From assembly GCF_003086295.3 (NCBI RefSeq), contig NC_092051.1:11648810-11712809 (forward strand): DNA of 64,000 nt, in the 5' to 3' direction. The notes beneath the pieces were generated by a model. That model was not told the origin of the DNA. It saw only the letters and a list, made by a program, of their open reading frames with translations, and did no database searches. This DNA comes from Arachis hypogaea. Its lineage: Eukaryota > Streptophyta > Magnoliopsida > Fabales > Fabaceae. Below are positions 45,153-60,073 of the stretch, one piece after another. Made by a program: the position numbers and the translations under genes. Positions within the stretch are counted from its first letter, which is position 1. Each line of letters starts with the position of its first letter.

Positions 45153-45479
45153 GTGACTACACCGCACTTTCGGTGTGGACTACGGACTACTGTGAGGAGC
45201 TTTGTAATGCAATTTCACCAAGATTCATGATGACATGGCAGTTGATACGGAAACAAATGAATTGTTTTCGTTTTCATTTAAAGTACGGATGTTTTTACTG
45301 TAGAATGTTGAGTCTGATCTGAATCATGTGGTGCCTCAACCATTTAGCGCTCGTGGTTGCTACTTGCGTTAGTTGGACACGTCTCTCTTAACAGCGTTCA
45401 CTCTAGTTGTATAGAATTTCAGGACTCTTGCCACCTAAGGAAGGTGCTTCATCATTTAAATATACATATTTCTTGATAA

Positions 45480-46140
45480 AAGTCTACTTTTTCTGCTATC
45501 TTATCTTACTCGATTATATAAAGTGTAATTGCTTAGGTTGATATATTTGAATTGAAGCGAATCCCAAGGATGAACATCACAACAACAGTCACAATATATA
45601 TCTCTTGTGCAGTGTTATTATTTCATTTGATGCGAGAAAACAGGGGAAAAACAGGGGAACGGCTGGTACAATATATCTGAATGGTTCAATTTAATTTTAC
45701 TATGTACATATTTTAGACAATTTCTTGGTTGTTTTTAGAAAAAATAAATATTTTTATTCTGTTCCTAAATAGCACAACAACATCAAGAATCTGGAATTCT
45801 CCAAAGTGGTCTAAACAATAACTACGAAGAAAAGGAGAATCGTCCAAGGGGATGAGCTTCAGCATTGCTAGTTTAACGTTAGTTTTATTTTATGATTTGG
45901 GTTGTGAGATTTAGGATCTAAGGTGTTAAGGTTTAAAATTTAAAATTTAGAATTTTATTTTATTAATATTTTTATAATTTAAATTAAAAATAATAATGAG
46001 TCATAATTCTTATGTGGAACCAAATTATTTTATAAAATAAAACACTAATTTACTCTTAAAGTACTTGTCAATTTCTCCAATATGTTAGAGTGATTTTGAT
46101 GGAAGTGAAAATATTCAGCTGTGTCAAACTAGGCTGATGC
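45480..46140. other. Intergenic, nothing recognised
   Basis: AT-rich sequence downstream of the RING-H2 gene. No open frame of interest was seen. Confidence 0.5.
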
Positions 46141-46207
46141 CATATAATGAATCCGTTAATCCAATGAGTTACGGGTTCGAGTCTCCTATCTTTTCAAATT
46201 TTTAGCT
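46141..46207 (+). repeat. Partial SINE copy with B box
   Basis: GGTTCGAGTCT (46174-46184) followed by CCTATCTTTT matches the 3' half of the SINE directly downstream, while its 5' half differs. The two copies are head to tail. Confidence 0.5.
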
Positions 46208-46298
46208 AATGAGTAATAGCTCAAATGACATAGTCTCTCCATACTCAATTAAGAGGTTGTGGGTTCGAGTCTCCTATCTTTGGTAAAAAAAAAAAAAA
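46208..46298 (+). mobile_element. tRNA-derived SINE, second copy
   Basis: Same element as 337-424: A-box-like TAGCTCAAATGA (46217-46228), B-box-like GGTTCGAGTCT (46262-46272), and a tail of 14 A (46285-46298). Over the shared part I count two differences (G/A and C/T). No clear target duplication was seen here. Confidence 0.8.
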
Positions 46299-46737
46299 CA
46301 TCATTTTTTCATTAAAATTGTAATGTTTTTTTTTTTTATGAAGTGGCCGAATAAAAATTTGAACGCAGCTAAAAGTTACAATGCTAAATTTTTACAAAAG
46401 ATAAATATATTAGCACAACCATGTCAGCCGAAAGAAATAGCCTAACTAAATGGGCCTCACAGTTTCTGTGTATAATGGACGTTAATAACAGTAGCCTGAA
46501 AACCCATTATAACATAGGCCTGATTAAGTCCAATTTGAGCAAAGTTCAACCAAAAAAGGAAAACAAGAAAATGCTTACAGGAATTTTTTTCGGTGGAGAA
46601 AGTATATTATGGACCTTAAAGGAAACTCAAATAATAAAAAACACATGGGTTGGTTTACAAATAAAAGAGAGTAACGGTTGGAGAAAGTTTGAGAAAAATT
46701 TAGAATTTGGGAAGAGCTTTCGATTCTAGAAAGAGCG

Positions 46738-47402
46738 TTGAGAAAAGCACTTAACCATGGTAGTAACAACAATAATGGTGAAGCTGAACCTTGTTCAGTT
46801 AATAATAAGGATCATCAAAAATTCTGTGATCTTCAACAAAAGATTTTTTGCCAGAAGCAAGAGGTTAAGGAGTTAAAGGAAAAATCTTGGTGGAACAAAG
46901 GTTTCGATGGCTTTGTTTTGTTGCTTGTTAGGTTTGTTTTCACTGTGTTAGCAAGGATTAAAGTTGTGTTTGAAATTGGACATTGTGTTCCATATTTGTC
47001 TCGTAGTTTATCAGCATCAGCCAGTTTTTTTCTTGGACCAAAATCCCAATAGTGAAAATTATGCTATTCATGTTTTTAGACCGTTCAAAAGTTTGAAGCT
47101 TGATGGGAATGGTGATTTGGGGTGTGGTGGTTTTTTTTAATCTAATTGTAAGTTACTGAAAGGTGTTGGATTCTCTGTCTGTGATCCTATTCTTGCTGGA
47201 GAGTGGAGAGAAGCATTGAGGAGAATTTTTGGTTGGATTTCACCATTGGCACATAACATGATTAGGTGGCAGAATGAGAGGAGCTTTGAGGAGATGAACA
47301 TGATGATTCCAAAGACCAATAGTAATGTGGTGTTGTTGCAGACTGTTTTTTGAAAGCAAAGAGAAGACAGAAGCTGCCTTAATTGAAAAGATGAAGTTCT
47401 AG
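46738..47402 (+). pseudogene. DUF668 / PSI-like protein pseudogene
   Basis: Fragments resemble the plant DUF3475-DUF668 family (PSK SIMULATOR, PSI; linked to growth signalling). The first open piece (46738-47052) has QQKIFCQKQEVKELKEKSWWNKGFD; after a stop, VFRPFKSLKLDG, then ILAGEWREALRRIFGWISPLAHNMIRWQNERSFE and VVLLQTVF follow, the core of DUF668. A frameshift near 47350 leads to ESKEKTEAALIEKMKF and a TAG at 47400. The N-terminal half is missing or unrecognisable and the frame is broken several times, so this is a relic. Confidence 0.65.
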
Positions 47403-48000
47403 TGAGAATGGATAATGTTATTAGATAGGAGTAATTGAATTTGAAACCTTGTCTTTTTTTTTTTTTGGGTCATGGGAACCTTGTCTATGGAATAAGGGTT
47501 TCTATAAGGTGTGTTTAAGTGGGTTGTAGGTTTGGCCCATGTAGCAAAGTTAAAAAAAATATATAAACCAATTTCTCAAAAAAAAAAACAAAAATCAATT
47601 CTTCCAAAAAAAAAAAAACTGGTACGTACAAAGTTGATCCAATTGAACCATGTTGGGATCGGTCCGCAAAATACATTTAATTTTGTGACAAATCTAGCAT
47701 TTTCAACAAGTTCAATATAACACACGTCCAAAAAAAAAAAAAAAAACAAGTTCAATATAACAACCATCTAAACCATTTATTTGACATCTTGTTGTATGGT
47801 CTTTTAAGGATCTGGTTATTTTTTTGCTACCAAAGACATTCCCATGCTTACAAGGTCAAAACTCAGAAGAAGTAAAATAAGAAGCGCATATTACCGGGGG
47901 AAAAAAAAAATGAAGCGCAGAACGCAATAAGTGGATCATTATTTTCGGTAAACCTGACAGCAAAGGGTATTGAAGGGACATAATGAAAGCAAGGCCGCAG
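47403..48000. other. Intergenic, A/T-tract rich
   Basis: Homopolymer A and T tracts and an approximately 20-bp direct repeat (ACAAGTTCAATATAACA near 47706 and 47747). No gene was seen. Confidence 0.5.
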
Positions 48001-48007
48001 AGTAAAG

Positions 48008-48014
48008 TATAAAA
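48008..48014 (+). promoter_or_regulatory. Probable TATA box of the PMEI gene
   Basis: TATAAAA lies 106-112 bp before the ATG. No other core promoter element was assigned. Confidence 0.45.
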
Positions 48015-48119
48015 CTTGAGAGCTGCATGTAAATTTTTCGTGGTTGGCATATTCACGTAGAGAGGCAGGTAGCTACACAGTGAGAAGAAAAAAAAGAAAA
48101 GAAAGATAAATAAATAAAG

Positions 48120-48698
48120 ATGGCACGCGCCATGAAAATCTTCTCATTGATGGCAATCTGCGTGATGATGGTGGCACAGCAAGTTGCGGCAGTCGAGGAG
48201 GCAGCCGGGGCACCAAGCCATGGACCCCAGGGACCAGAACTGATCAAGTTTCTTTGCTCGATGTCACCAAAAAAGGATCTGTGCCTGAAAGTGTTGTTCT
48301 CTGACCCATCAGAGTTAGCCGGCGCAGGCCTGACCGACTTGGCAGTGGTGGCACTGAGGGCGGCGTCCCTGGACGCCTCCAGCATGCTGGACGACGTTAC
48401 CAGATTCATCGATGATCCAGACATGAGCCCAGCCATCCAGCAGGGTTTGTCTGACTGCAAGGAGAACGTCTTGGACGCCGGAATGCAGCTGGATGACGCC
48501 GTTGCTTCCTTGTTGCAGGGTGCTGACAGAGACGCACACACCTGGCTCCGCGCTGCTTATGCCGCCATTGACACCTGCGATGCTTCTATTCCCGGAGATG
48601 ATGATATTCTCTCCGTTAAGAGCAGGCAGCTCCGTACCCTTGTCGACCTTGCCACCGCCATCACCAATTTCTTGCCAAATAAGAACCTCCAAAGCTAG
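48120..48698 (+). CDS. Pectin methylesterase / invertase inhibitor (PMEI domain)
   Basis: A secreted inhibitor of 192 residues. Residues 1-24 form a signal peptide (MARAMKIFSLMAICVMMVAQQVAA). The mature domain has the four Cys pattern of the PMEI/invertase-inhibitor fold (Cys46, Cys55, Cys113, Cys153) and alternating helices such as LAVVALRAASLDAS and LSDCKENVLDAGMQLDDAV. Such four-helix proteins bind pectin methylesterases or acid invertases one to one in the cell wall; which target this one has cannot be told from sequence. Single exon, start at the first ATG after an A-rich leader. A truncated pectinesterase lies on the opposite strand about 450 bp downstream. Confidence 0.9.
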   Translation: MARAMKIFSLMAICVMMVAQQVAAVEEAAGAPSHGPQGPELIKFLCSMSPKKDLCLKVLFSDPSELAGAGLTDLAVVALRAASLDASSMLDDVTRFIDDPDMSPAIQQGLSDCKENVLDAGMQLDDAVASLLQGADRDAHTWLRAAYAAIDTCDASIPGDDDILSVKSRQLRTLVDLATAITNFLPNKNLQS

Positions 48699-49150
48699 AC
48701 ACGCGTTTCTTGCGCTTGTAAACGGCTCAGTTTTTCGGTTTATTGCGCCGTCACAAAAACTACTTATTATGGCTATCTTAATTAATCACATTTGAAATCT
48801 AAATCATGCCTTATGCTAAGGTATCCTTCATTCTTCCATTCATTGACAACGAACTTTACGATTCTTGTTCATTTTTATAAACCATCACTTCGTACCATTA
48901 TATGCCTTAACAAACAATTAAATATCAACAGAAATTATTGTCTTCAGTAATTTCATGCCAAACATCAAAAGGTTAAATGGTAAAATAAAAAGTAAAATAA
49001 TATCAGCGTTCACATCTTCTTAGCAAAGCCCTTCAATTTAAATAAATGCAAAATGGGATGAGGGCTATAGTGTTTCAATTAGATCACGCTACTCTGTAAT
49101 TAATGTCGAGAGATCTAAAATAAAGTGAATGTGGGTGTAGATCTAAAATT

Positions 49151-49579
49151 CTAAATAAAGGCATTGGTGTAGGCCACTCCAGTCTTGGGTAACCAATTAT
49201 CTCCAAGCAAGAAATTCGAAACAGTAAAGTTAGCAGCATCCGTTGCGTTAATCACATGGTAATCCTGCCACGTCACCCTATTCGCAATACTGGACCCCAC
49301 CCCACTGTTATTAAACTCAGCATAATACAAAGTGGTCAACGCAAAATCTCTGTCCCATGGACGCCACCCTGCACCGTCAACCACACCATCAATCATGGTT
49401 TGCACGTACACCGTTCTCGAATACTCCTTCCATGGCCTCCAGAGATACGTTGCCGCGGCGCCACTTCCCCAGCTCTGGAACACAACCTTGGCGTTCCCAA
49501 ATATGAAATCTACGGTTTTTCCATAAAATTGTCTTAGAGAGTGGACATACACTGCCAGTCCAAAAGAGTGTCCACTCAT
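49151..49579 (-). pseudogene. Pectinesterase (PME) fragment
   Basis: The minus strand encodes the C-terminal half of a plant pectin methylesterase: VDFIFGNAKVVFQ with the catalytic-region Asp, RPWKEYSRTVYVQT with the active-site Arg, FALTTLYYAEFNNSG and a normal end near TGVAYTNAFI. The N-terminal half including the QDTLY Asp is absent. About a few dozen residues are deleted between FQSW and YLWRPW, and the usual Gly of YLGRPW is Trp. It cannot be active. Confidence 0.85.
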
Positions 49580-49599
49580 AACTTATGAATACATATTAT

Positions 49600-52050
49600 G
49601 AGATTAAATTGGATTTTTTTTATATAAATAAATAAATTCAATATTTTATTTATTAATATATATAATTTAAAGAATATTTATTTTTAAGTGATATTACATA
49701 TTTTATTTACAATATAAAAAGAAATAAATCACATTTTTTAAAATATTTTATTGATTATTTCTCATTTACCGTGTAAATAAAATATATATATACTACACTG
49801 TAAACAAGTTTATTTTATATAAGTTAAGTATGTCTATAAAAAATTTATTTTACATATATTTTAGACATAATACAAAAAAATAATTTTTTGTATGTTATAC
49901 AAATATATATACTAGTATTTTTACAATTTTAACTATTATTGAAATATTGTATATAAAAGAGTTTCACATATGTATATAATTACGTATCATTACGCCAACA
50001 AAAATAATTATTTTTAATAATTAATATGTGAATAATCATTTAAAGAAATAAGTATGATTGAATGATAGTGTAAAATAATTTACACTATTAATATATTAAA
50101 ATTAAACTAAAAAATAAATGATAATACAATAATTTATTAAAAAAAGATAATTTAAGTTTAAATATCAAACCTCTAATTTTAGAGAATTTGAAAATATGAA
50201 TAGTTTGATGGATTTTGGAAGGTTAATAAAAACCTCAAAAATCATTATCCTCTCAAAAATAAAACCAATTAAAACCTTTCTTTTTCCTTCAAAATCATCC
50301 GAAACCAAACTTGTAAACCTACTCTAAAGGATAATTTGTATTCCCACTTTATTCCTTTAATTTTTTGTTTAATTAATTTGTTAATTCTGTAAATTTTTTA
50401 ATTTTACTAATCTTTACTGTTTAAAAATGTGTAATTTGATTTTTATAATAGCTAGATGAAATATCTATCTCAATTCGTTGTCCTCCTGATATTATTCTAA
50501 ATTTAAAAATTGATGGTTAACTTTTAAAATGAAAGATAAAATTAAATAAATAACAAATAAATTTATGGGTAATTTACTTGTATAAATCATATTAACATCA
50601 AAATTACTATACTGTCCTAATTAAAAGTAAAATGGCTACAATTTTATCATTTAATTTTTAATATAAATCATGGACGTAAAATCATGGGAGATCTCATAAT
50701 TTATGACAAAAATAGCATGAGCTTTGCATTAGAAAATCATGGAATTTTGATAGGTTTTGAGTGACGTACCCACGTAGTAATCTATAAAAAAATTTTCATG
50801 ATTTACCATAGCTTTGTATAAAACTTGAGAAAGACCCAAAATTTATGCATGCATGGTTGCATAAAACTCTATAAAAGTCCATGATTAACTATTGAAAGAG
50901 AAGTGTGTATAAAATTGGTGTGAAGTGATCAGAAACAAAATTATATATTATACTTTGAAGTATGTAAATTAATAATTTTATGAAATAATTAACATGTAAT
51001 ATCATAGCAAAAATTGCTTCGGCCTAACCATTATTATCTAAAAAAACATGAATAATTTTTTGAATTAAAAAAAATTTAATTTGTTATTAAATTTTAAAAT
51101 TACTGAACATCATTCAGTATATGTTCATATTTATTTTAGAATTATGAGTGTTCAACATTTTCTAATAAAAAAATAATTTTAAAATCTAATTAAGAGTCCA
51201 AAAAAATAAAAGAATAATTTTAAAATTTAATATTATATTTTTAATATTTTTTCTCAAGCAATTCTGATACTATATTATAAAATTATTTATTCCAAAAATT
51301 TAAATTAATAAAAAAAGATAATATTAATAGTTATATCTCTAATACCATCACTTAACTGTTACCGATTTATTTTGATGGTAATAAAGTGAGGGCTAGCAAC
51401 AGTCTTGACGTGCTTATTTTTCATTTTGGTTCTTCGTTTCCATTTTACATTAAAAAAAAAAAACTAAGAAAGAACATGAAAACTTAGGAAACTGAAAGAA
51501 AGAAGTACGAACGGTTTTGCTAAAACAATAAACCACTGAACTATTTTCGATTTTGTTATATTATATGTCACTCGATTTATTTACGTGATGATAATAATTG
51601 TATTTGTATGTAATATAAATTCTTCCGCTGTATATCATATTGTAATTAATATATGATTTTATTGAAGAGTGGTCACGGTATTCTTGATAATAATTAAATT
51701 TTAAAAAAATATTAAAATATTAATATGATATATTTATAATTATTACAAATTATATAATGAACTTACCTATAGAAATTTATTATATTATTCATATATAATT
51801 AAATTGAAATAGAAAATATTTTACTTCTTAATTAACCCACATGTATTAAAAAATAGTATTTTATTTACTAGTTTCATCACTTTAGTCGATATAGTGAATA
51901 TTATGTGTTAAAATCTTTGTTCACAAGTAGATTTTAATGACACTATAATTCATATTTATTTTGATATGACTTGCATTGGTATGTATTATCTTATGTTATG
52001 AATTTTGATGTACCTATTTAAAGTCGAGTAATATCAGCATGATTTATTAT
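49600..52050. other. AT-rich intergenic DNA upstream of the copia element
   Basis: No gene was recognised. The 5' LTR of the copia element should lie in the last part; a weak primer-binding-site-like word (ATATCAG) occurs at 52031, but LTR limits could not be set because the 3' LTR is outside the window. Confidence 0.5.
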
Positions 52051-52061
52051 TTACAGCAGTA

Positions 52062-53102
52062 ATGATATCTAAAACTGTATCTGAAATTCATTTATTAAGT
52101 GGTAACAACTATAAGGAATGGAAAGATAAGGTTCTCTTTTATTTAGAGTGTGCAAACCTTGACTATACTCTTCGTAGGGAAGAGTTTTTGGCACCTACTG
52201 ATGTTAGTACTCGATTTGAGGTATGTAGCATTATACGAATGGTGGAAGAAATTCGATCCAACCGTTTAAGTATAATGTTCATTAAGTCTCATATCTCAAC
52301 TAGTATCCGTAGTTCAATTTCTGATTGTGAAAATGTTAAGAATTACATGAAGACTATTGATGAACAGTTTGAGTCTTCTAGTAATGTACTTGCAAGCACT
52401 CTAATGACACAATTGTCATCCATGAGGTTTACTGGCATAAGAGGTGTGCATGAGCACATCATGAGATAGAGGGACATTGCAGCACAATTAAAAGCTTTAG
52501 AAGTTAAGATCTTTGACTCATTTCTGGTGCATCTTATTCTGAATTCTCTTCCTACTAATACGGGTCATTTAAGATTTCTTATAACATACATAAAAAAAAT
52601 GATCTATTAGTGAATTACTGATAATGTGTGTACAAAAAGAAGGAATGCTAGTTCAAAAATTTGGTGAAAATGTACTGTTGGTGACAAATGAGGGTGGTAA
52701 AAAGCTAGCTTATAAGAAAAAAGGAAAGGATAAAGCATCCTATCCTATGAAAAAAGAAAAGACACATAAAAAAGGAATGTCCAAAATTTAATGATGGATT
52801 TAAGAAGAAAGGTATTAACCTTTGTGATCTTATTCTTTCAGTGTATTTTGAATTTAATTTTGTTGAAATATGTCATGACACTTGGTGGATTAATTCTTGT
52901 GCTAAAATTCATCATATTTCAAATACCATGTAAGGTTTCATTAGGAAAAAAAAACTGATAGAAAGTGAATTGAGTATTTATATAGACAATTGAATGCATT
53001 TATGTGTTGAGGCTGTTGAAACATTTAGATTTATATTAAATATTGGTTGTATGTTAGATTTAGAAAGAACTTTTTATATTCCAGATTTCTTTAAAAATTT
53101 GA
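52062..53102 (+). pseudogene. Copia gag and protease region
   Basis: The first frame (52062-52469) is a copia Gag of the UBN2/DUF4219 type: IHLLSGNNYKEWKDKVLFYLE near the start and TLMTQLSSMRFTG toward the end, then a TAG. Out-of-frame continuation has HLILNSLPT. Further on WWINSCAKIHHISN marks the protease region, with the usual retropepsin D(S/T)G replaced by NSC. It stops at the Pack-MULE insertion, which begins at 53112. Confidence 0.7.
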
Positions 53103-53111
53103 TTTCTTTAT

Positions 53112-54253
53112 GGGCTAAGTACGATTTTGGTCCTTAAGGTAGGGCTGAAAATTTTTTTATCCCTAGCCTTTTTTTGCCTACAAAATAGTCCCTAAGGTTA
53201 ACTTAGTTTTAAAATCGTCTGTTGGACTAAAATACCTTCCCCTTCTCCTTCCCCTTCCCCTTCTTCCCCCAAAATCAACCAGAAACAAAGCAAAAGCAGA
53301 AGCAACAATAAAACAATAACAACCAGAAGCAAAAGAACAACAACAACACCAGCAGCAACAATAATAAAATCAGAGACAAAATCAATGTAATCAGAAACAT
53401 AAACAGAATCAGAATCAGAGTGAAACAGAAGCATAAATAGAAGCAAAAACACAAAGAAAGGCCCAATGTAATCAGAAGCAAAATCAATGTAATCAGAAGC
53501 ATAAATAGAAGCAAAATCGGATGACTATTTGGTGATACATGGCAGCAAGAACAGCTCCAATGAAAGGCCCAACCCAGAAAATAATCCACTCCAATGAAGA
53601 AAAGGACATATGAAATTCAGAAAAAAATGAGTGAGAAAAAAAGCCAAAATCGAAGAAGACATACTTGATCATTCCATGCATGGTCTCTGTTAAAGATGAT
53701 GGTAGCACTAAGGCTCCTAGCTGGGTTAATCCCAGTTCCAGTGATAGGAATGGTTGCCAAGTGGACCAAGAAGACAGCAAACCCGATCAGAAGCAGCGGC
53801 GATCGGCGAGGAGCAATGACGACCAGCGACCAAACGAGGAGGAGAAGCAGAAACGACGAGCGGCAAGCGGCGGACAATGTCCACTCTTGCGAATCTGCTG
53901 GCGTCGATGTCGAGGAGCAACGGCGATGACCGAACGACGAGGAGCAGCGGCGAGATCCAACGACGAACGATGTAGAGCAGCGGCGACGGATTCCCTTCCC
54001 CTTCCCTTCCCCACCTTCTCTTCCCCCTCTTCCCAGCCTCCCCGAGCGTGATTAACCCTTCCCCTGTTCCCAGCCTTTAACACGTTTTTCTTTTTTTTTC
54101 TTTTTTTTTATATTTTTTTAATTAGGGATAATTTGGTAAAAAGAACGATTTTAAAATTAAGTTAAACCATAGGGACCATTTTATAGGCAAAAAAGGCCAG
54201 GAACGAAAAAAATTTTCAACTCCTACCTTAGGGACCAAAATCGTACTTAACCC
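53112..54253. mobile_element. Pack-MULE-like element with aquaporin fragment
   Basis: 1142 bp between perfect 9-bp repeats TTTCTTTAT (53103-53111 and 54254-54262). Inverted ends of about 110 bp begin GGGCTAAGTACGATTTTGG on the left and GGGTTAAGTACGATTTTGG on the right (read inverted). The interior is GC-richer and holds a minus-strand PIP aquaporin fragment with an intron. The 9-bp duplication and long TIRs fit Mutator. Confidence 0.85.
53517..53796 (-). pseudogene. PIP aquaporin gene fragment captured by the Pack-MULE
   Basis: Two exon pieces on the minus strand. The first (about 53796-53665) reads [19 protein letters not shown] and then INPARS with the second NPA motif of aquaporins; the second (53588-53517) reads WIIFWVGPFIGAVLAAMYHQ, the last membrane helix of a plasma-membrane intrinsic protein. 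Between them is a 76-bp intron with GT...AG ends still in place. The retained intron shows capture at the DNA level, not from mRNA. The remaining four membrane segments are absent. Upstream sequence in the element is unrelated. Confidence 0.85.
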
Positions 54254-54289
54254 TTTCTTTATCTAAGCTTGTAAAACAAGAATTATGTA

Positions 54290-55400
54290 TAAATTTTTAT
54301 GATGATGCTGTTGACATTATTAAAAATTCTAATATTATTAGACGTAGTACTTTAATTGGTGATTTATTCAAAGTTTATTCAGCTAATAATGTTCTATCAG
54401 GTTTAATGGTTATGCATAGTAATGTTATGAATGAAAAATCTTTCATATTGTGGCACTGTAGATTGGGACACATCTCCATTGGGAGAATGAAAAAATTAGT
54501 AAATGATGGTGTTCTTGAACCTCTAAACTTTACTGATTTTGATACTTGTGTAGATTGCATTAAGGGCAAGCAAACTAAAAAGTCTCAAAAAGTGCTAAAA
54601 AGAGTTCTGATATATTAAAAATAATTCACACTGACATATGTTGTCCTGATATGTCCTCAAGTGGTCATAAATACTTCATCTCCTTTATTGATGATTATTC
54701 ATGATATATGTATCTCTATATGCTTCATAATAAATATGAGGTATTAGAAACTTTTAAAATTTATAAAATTAAAGTAGAGAAACAATGTGAAAAATAAATT
54801 GAGATTGTGAGATCAGATAAAGGTGGAGAATTCTATAGAAGATATACTGAAAGTGGACAAATATCTGATCCATTTGTAAAGTATCTTCAAAAGCATTGTA
54901 TTGTGTGATATAATACACCATGTTTGGCACACCAGATTAAAATGGTATATCTGAAAGAAGAAATAGGATTTTGTTGGATGTAATGAGGAGTATGCTTACC
55001 AACTCTAATCTTCCTTTATCTTTGTGGAGTAAAGTCCTTAAGACAACTGCGTATACATTAAATAGAGTTCTAACTAAGGTAGTTGCTAAAATGCCATTTG
55101 AACTATGAAAAAGTTAGAAACCTAATTTGAATCATATAACATTTGAGATTATCCTCCTGAAGTTCGGGTTTATAATCCACAAGAAAGGAAGTTGGACCCA
55201 AGGACAATAAATGCCTATTTTATAGGTTATGCAGAAAAGTTTAAGGGTTACAAGTTTTATTGTCCTTCTCATTCAAGTAAAATAGTTGAATCTAGAAATA
55301 TAAGATTTTTAGAGCATGATATAAAAAGTGAGAGAAATTGTTCTCTTAGATTGTTGAGAATAATAATATTTGTCAAACATCTTCAGGTACAAGAATAATT
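54290..55400 (+). pseudogene. Copia integrase region
   Basis: GAG-pre-integrase: LWHCRLGHISIGRMKKLV with the HHCC zinc-binding start, CVDCIKGKQTKKS. Integrase core pieces follow: IHTDICCPDMSSSG, FISFIDDYS, RSDKGGEFY and ISERRNRILLDVMRSM, which include the D, D and E of the catalytic core in broken frames. The last open piece (55192-55398) is the GKK-like C-terminal part, INAYFIGYAEKFKGYKFYCP. Many stops. Confidence 0.75.
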
Positions 55401-55759
55401 GTTCAATACAATGCTCATTCAGATAGGGTTAATGTAGAACAACCTATTATTGATGTTCCATATCTTGAAGATAATATTCTAGTAGATTATATAGTGGAGG
55501 ATCAAATTCTTCATAATGAAAATGTTGTTCAAGAATATATTGTTCAAGAACAACCTCAAGAAGTGGGAGAACTTATTATGCCACTACTTCTATAAAAAAT
55601 TGATAATGCAACATTAAGAAGACCAACTAGAATAAGAAAACCTACAATTTCTAGTGACTATGTAGTATTTTTTGCTGAGTCTAACTATGATGTTTGTGTT
55701 AAAAAAGACCCAACGACATTTTCATAAGCAATAGAAAGTGGTAATTTCAATTTATGGTT

Positions 55760-56164
55760 AGATGCTATGAAGGATGAAATGAATTATATAGCGGATAACT
55801 AAGTCTGAAATATTATAAAATTGCCTAATGAAAAAAAGGTCATTGACTGTAAATGAATCTTTAAGATTAAGAAAGATTAATCAGATAATATTGAGCGCTA
55901 TAAGGCTAGACTTGTTGCTAAATGGTTTACTCAAAGAAAAAGAGTTGACTACAGAAAATTTTTTTCTCCTGTTTTAAAGAAAGACTCTCTTTGCATTATT
56001 ATGACATTGGTAGCATATTTTGATATGGAATTGTATTAAATGGATGTGAAAATAGTCTTCCTTAATGGAGATTTGGAAGAAAAGGTCTATATGAGATAAT
56101 CGGAAGGATTTGTCTCAAGTGCTGATAAGGAGTTAGTTTATAAGTTTAAGAGAGCAATGTATAG
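55760..56164 (+). pseudogene. Copia reverse transcriptase, N-terminal part
   Basis: AMKDEMNYI, then KARLVAKWFTQRKRVDY, FFSPVLKKDSL and MDVKIVFLNGDLEEKVYM are the start of a copia RT; stops interrupt it. It ends at KRAMYS where the LTR insertion begins, and continues at 61453. Confidence 0.75.
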
Positions 56165-56728
56165 TGTAACAACTGCCCCTCACCCGTTCTAAAAAAATTG
56201 ATTTTTGAAATTTAAAAATCATAGAAGATAGGCTTAGAATTTTAAATTACGGATAGGAATCTAACAACCACCATTCTTTTGAATTTAAAAATAACCAACC
56301 ACACCTACCACAAAAAGTATATAAATAGGGATACATCGATAGGTAGAAGATCACTCCTCTCAAACACTAATCCTCCCCCTTCTCCTCCTATAAAAATATT
56401 CTGTGTATGCAAACACAAGAGTCAACCTCATAGTCAATAAAGAAGCATTTTTTGTTACTCTTAAGTTTGGCATGCGTTATGCTCTACTTTATTATTATTT
56501 ACCATCTATGTTGTTCTTATCATGTTATCATGGTTGTGTGTTTTATGGCATTGTTCTCCTTTTTCTTTCTTTTACACATGTACATCATATTTGTCATCAA
56601 AATTTTTTTCATACTCAAACCTATTATTGTTTAAACTTTTCTTTTTATCAAGAGTACATGCATATTTTCTGTATTTCGTGATGAATGTTATTCCTATAAT
56701 TATTACTATTATCTTACAAGCCTTTTAA

Positions 56729-56966
56729 GCTAAGAGTATATGTCTTTTTATAAATTTTGTTCAATTATTTAATGTGCCTTATTTTCATTGTGTGCATTAA
56801 AAATATGATCCTTTAAATTATGCCATTATGTTATTCATATTCCTTTAGGTCGAGAGTACATGCCTTTTTATAAACTTTGTTCGATTATTTATTATGCCCT
56901 ACTTTCATTATGTGGATTAATATGATCCTTTAATTTATACCATTATGTTGTTAATATCTGTTCGAT
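56729..56966. repeat. 120-bp tandem duplication in the LTR
   Basis: Two units, 56729-56848 and 56849-56966, share GAGTA(T/C)ATG.CTTTTTATAAA and ATGATCCTTTAA.TTAT. Partial units with GAGTACATGCATAT flank them near 56649 and 56971. Confidence 0.7.
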
Positions 56967-57043
56967 TAGGGAGTACATGCATATCTTGTACCATTATCAT
57001 CATTATGGTATTATTACTTTACATGTCTTTTTATTATTATATC

Positions 57044-60073
<3,030 letters not shown>

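Noticed and set aside
48053..48692. Two minus-strand frames opposite the PMEI gene
   Set aside because: They are shadows of the PMEI coding sequence, which has a signal peptide and the four-Cys pattern.
53198..53589. Hydrophobic minus-strand frames that look like membrane proteins
   Set aside because: They come from AGAAGCAAAA-type low-complexity DNA read on the other strand; only the aquaporin pieces around 53517-53796 are gene-like.
56403..56728. Phe/Tyr-rich plus-strand frames
   Set aside because: AT-rich LTR sequence translated by chance; overlapping frames look alike and no motif is present.
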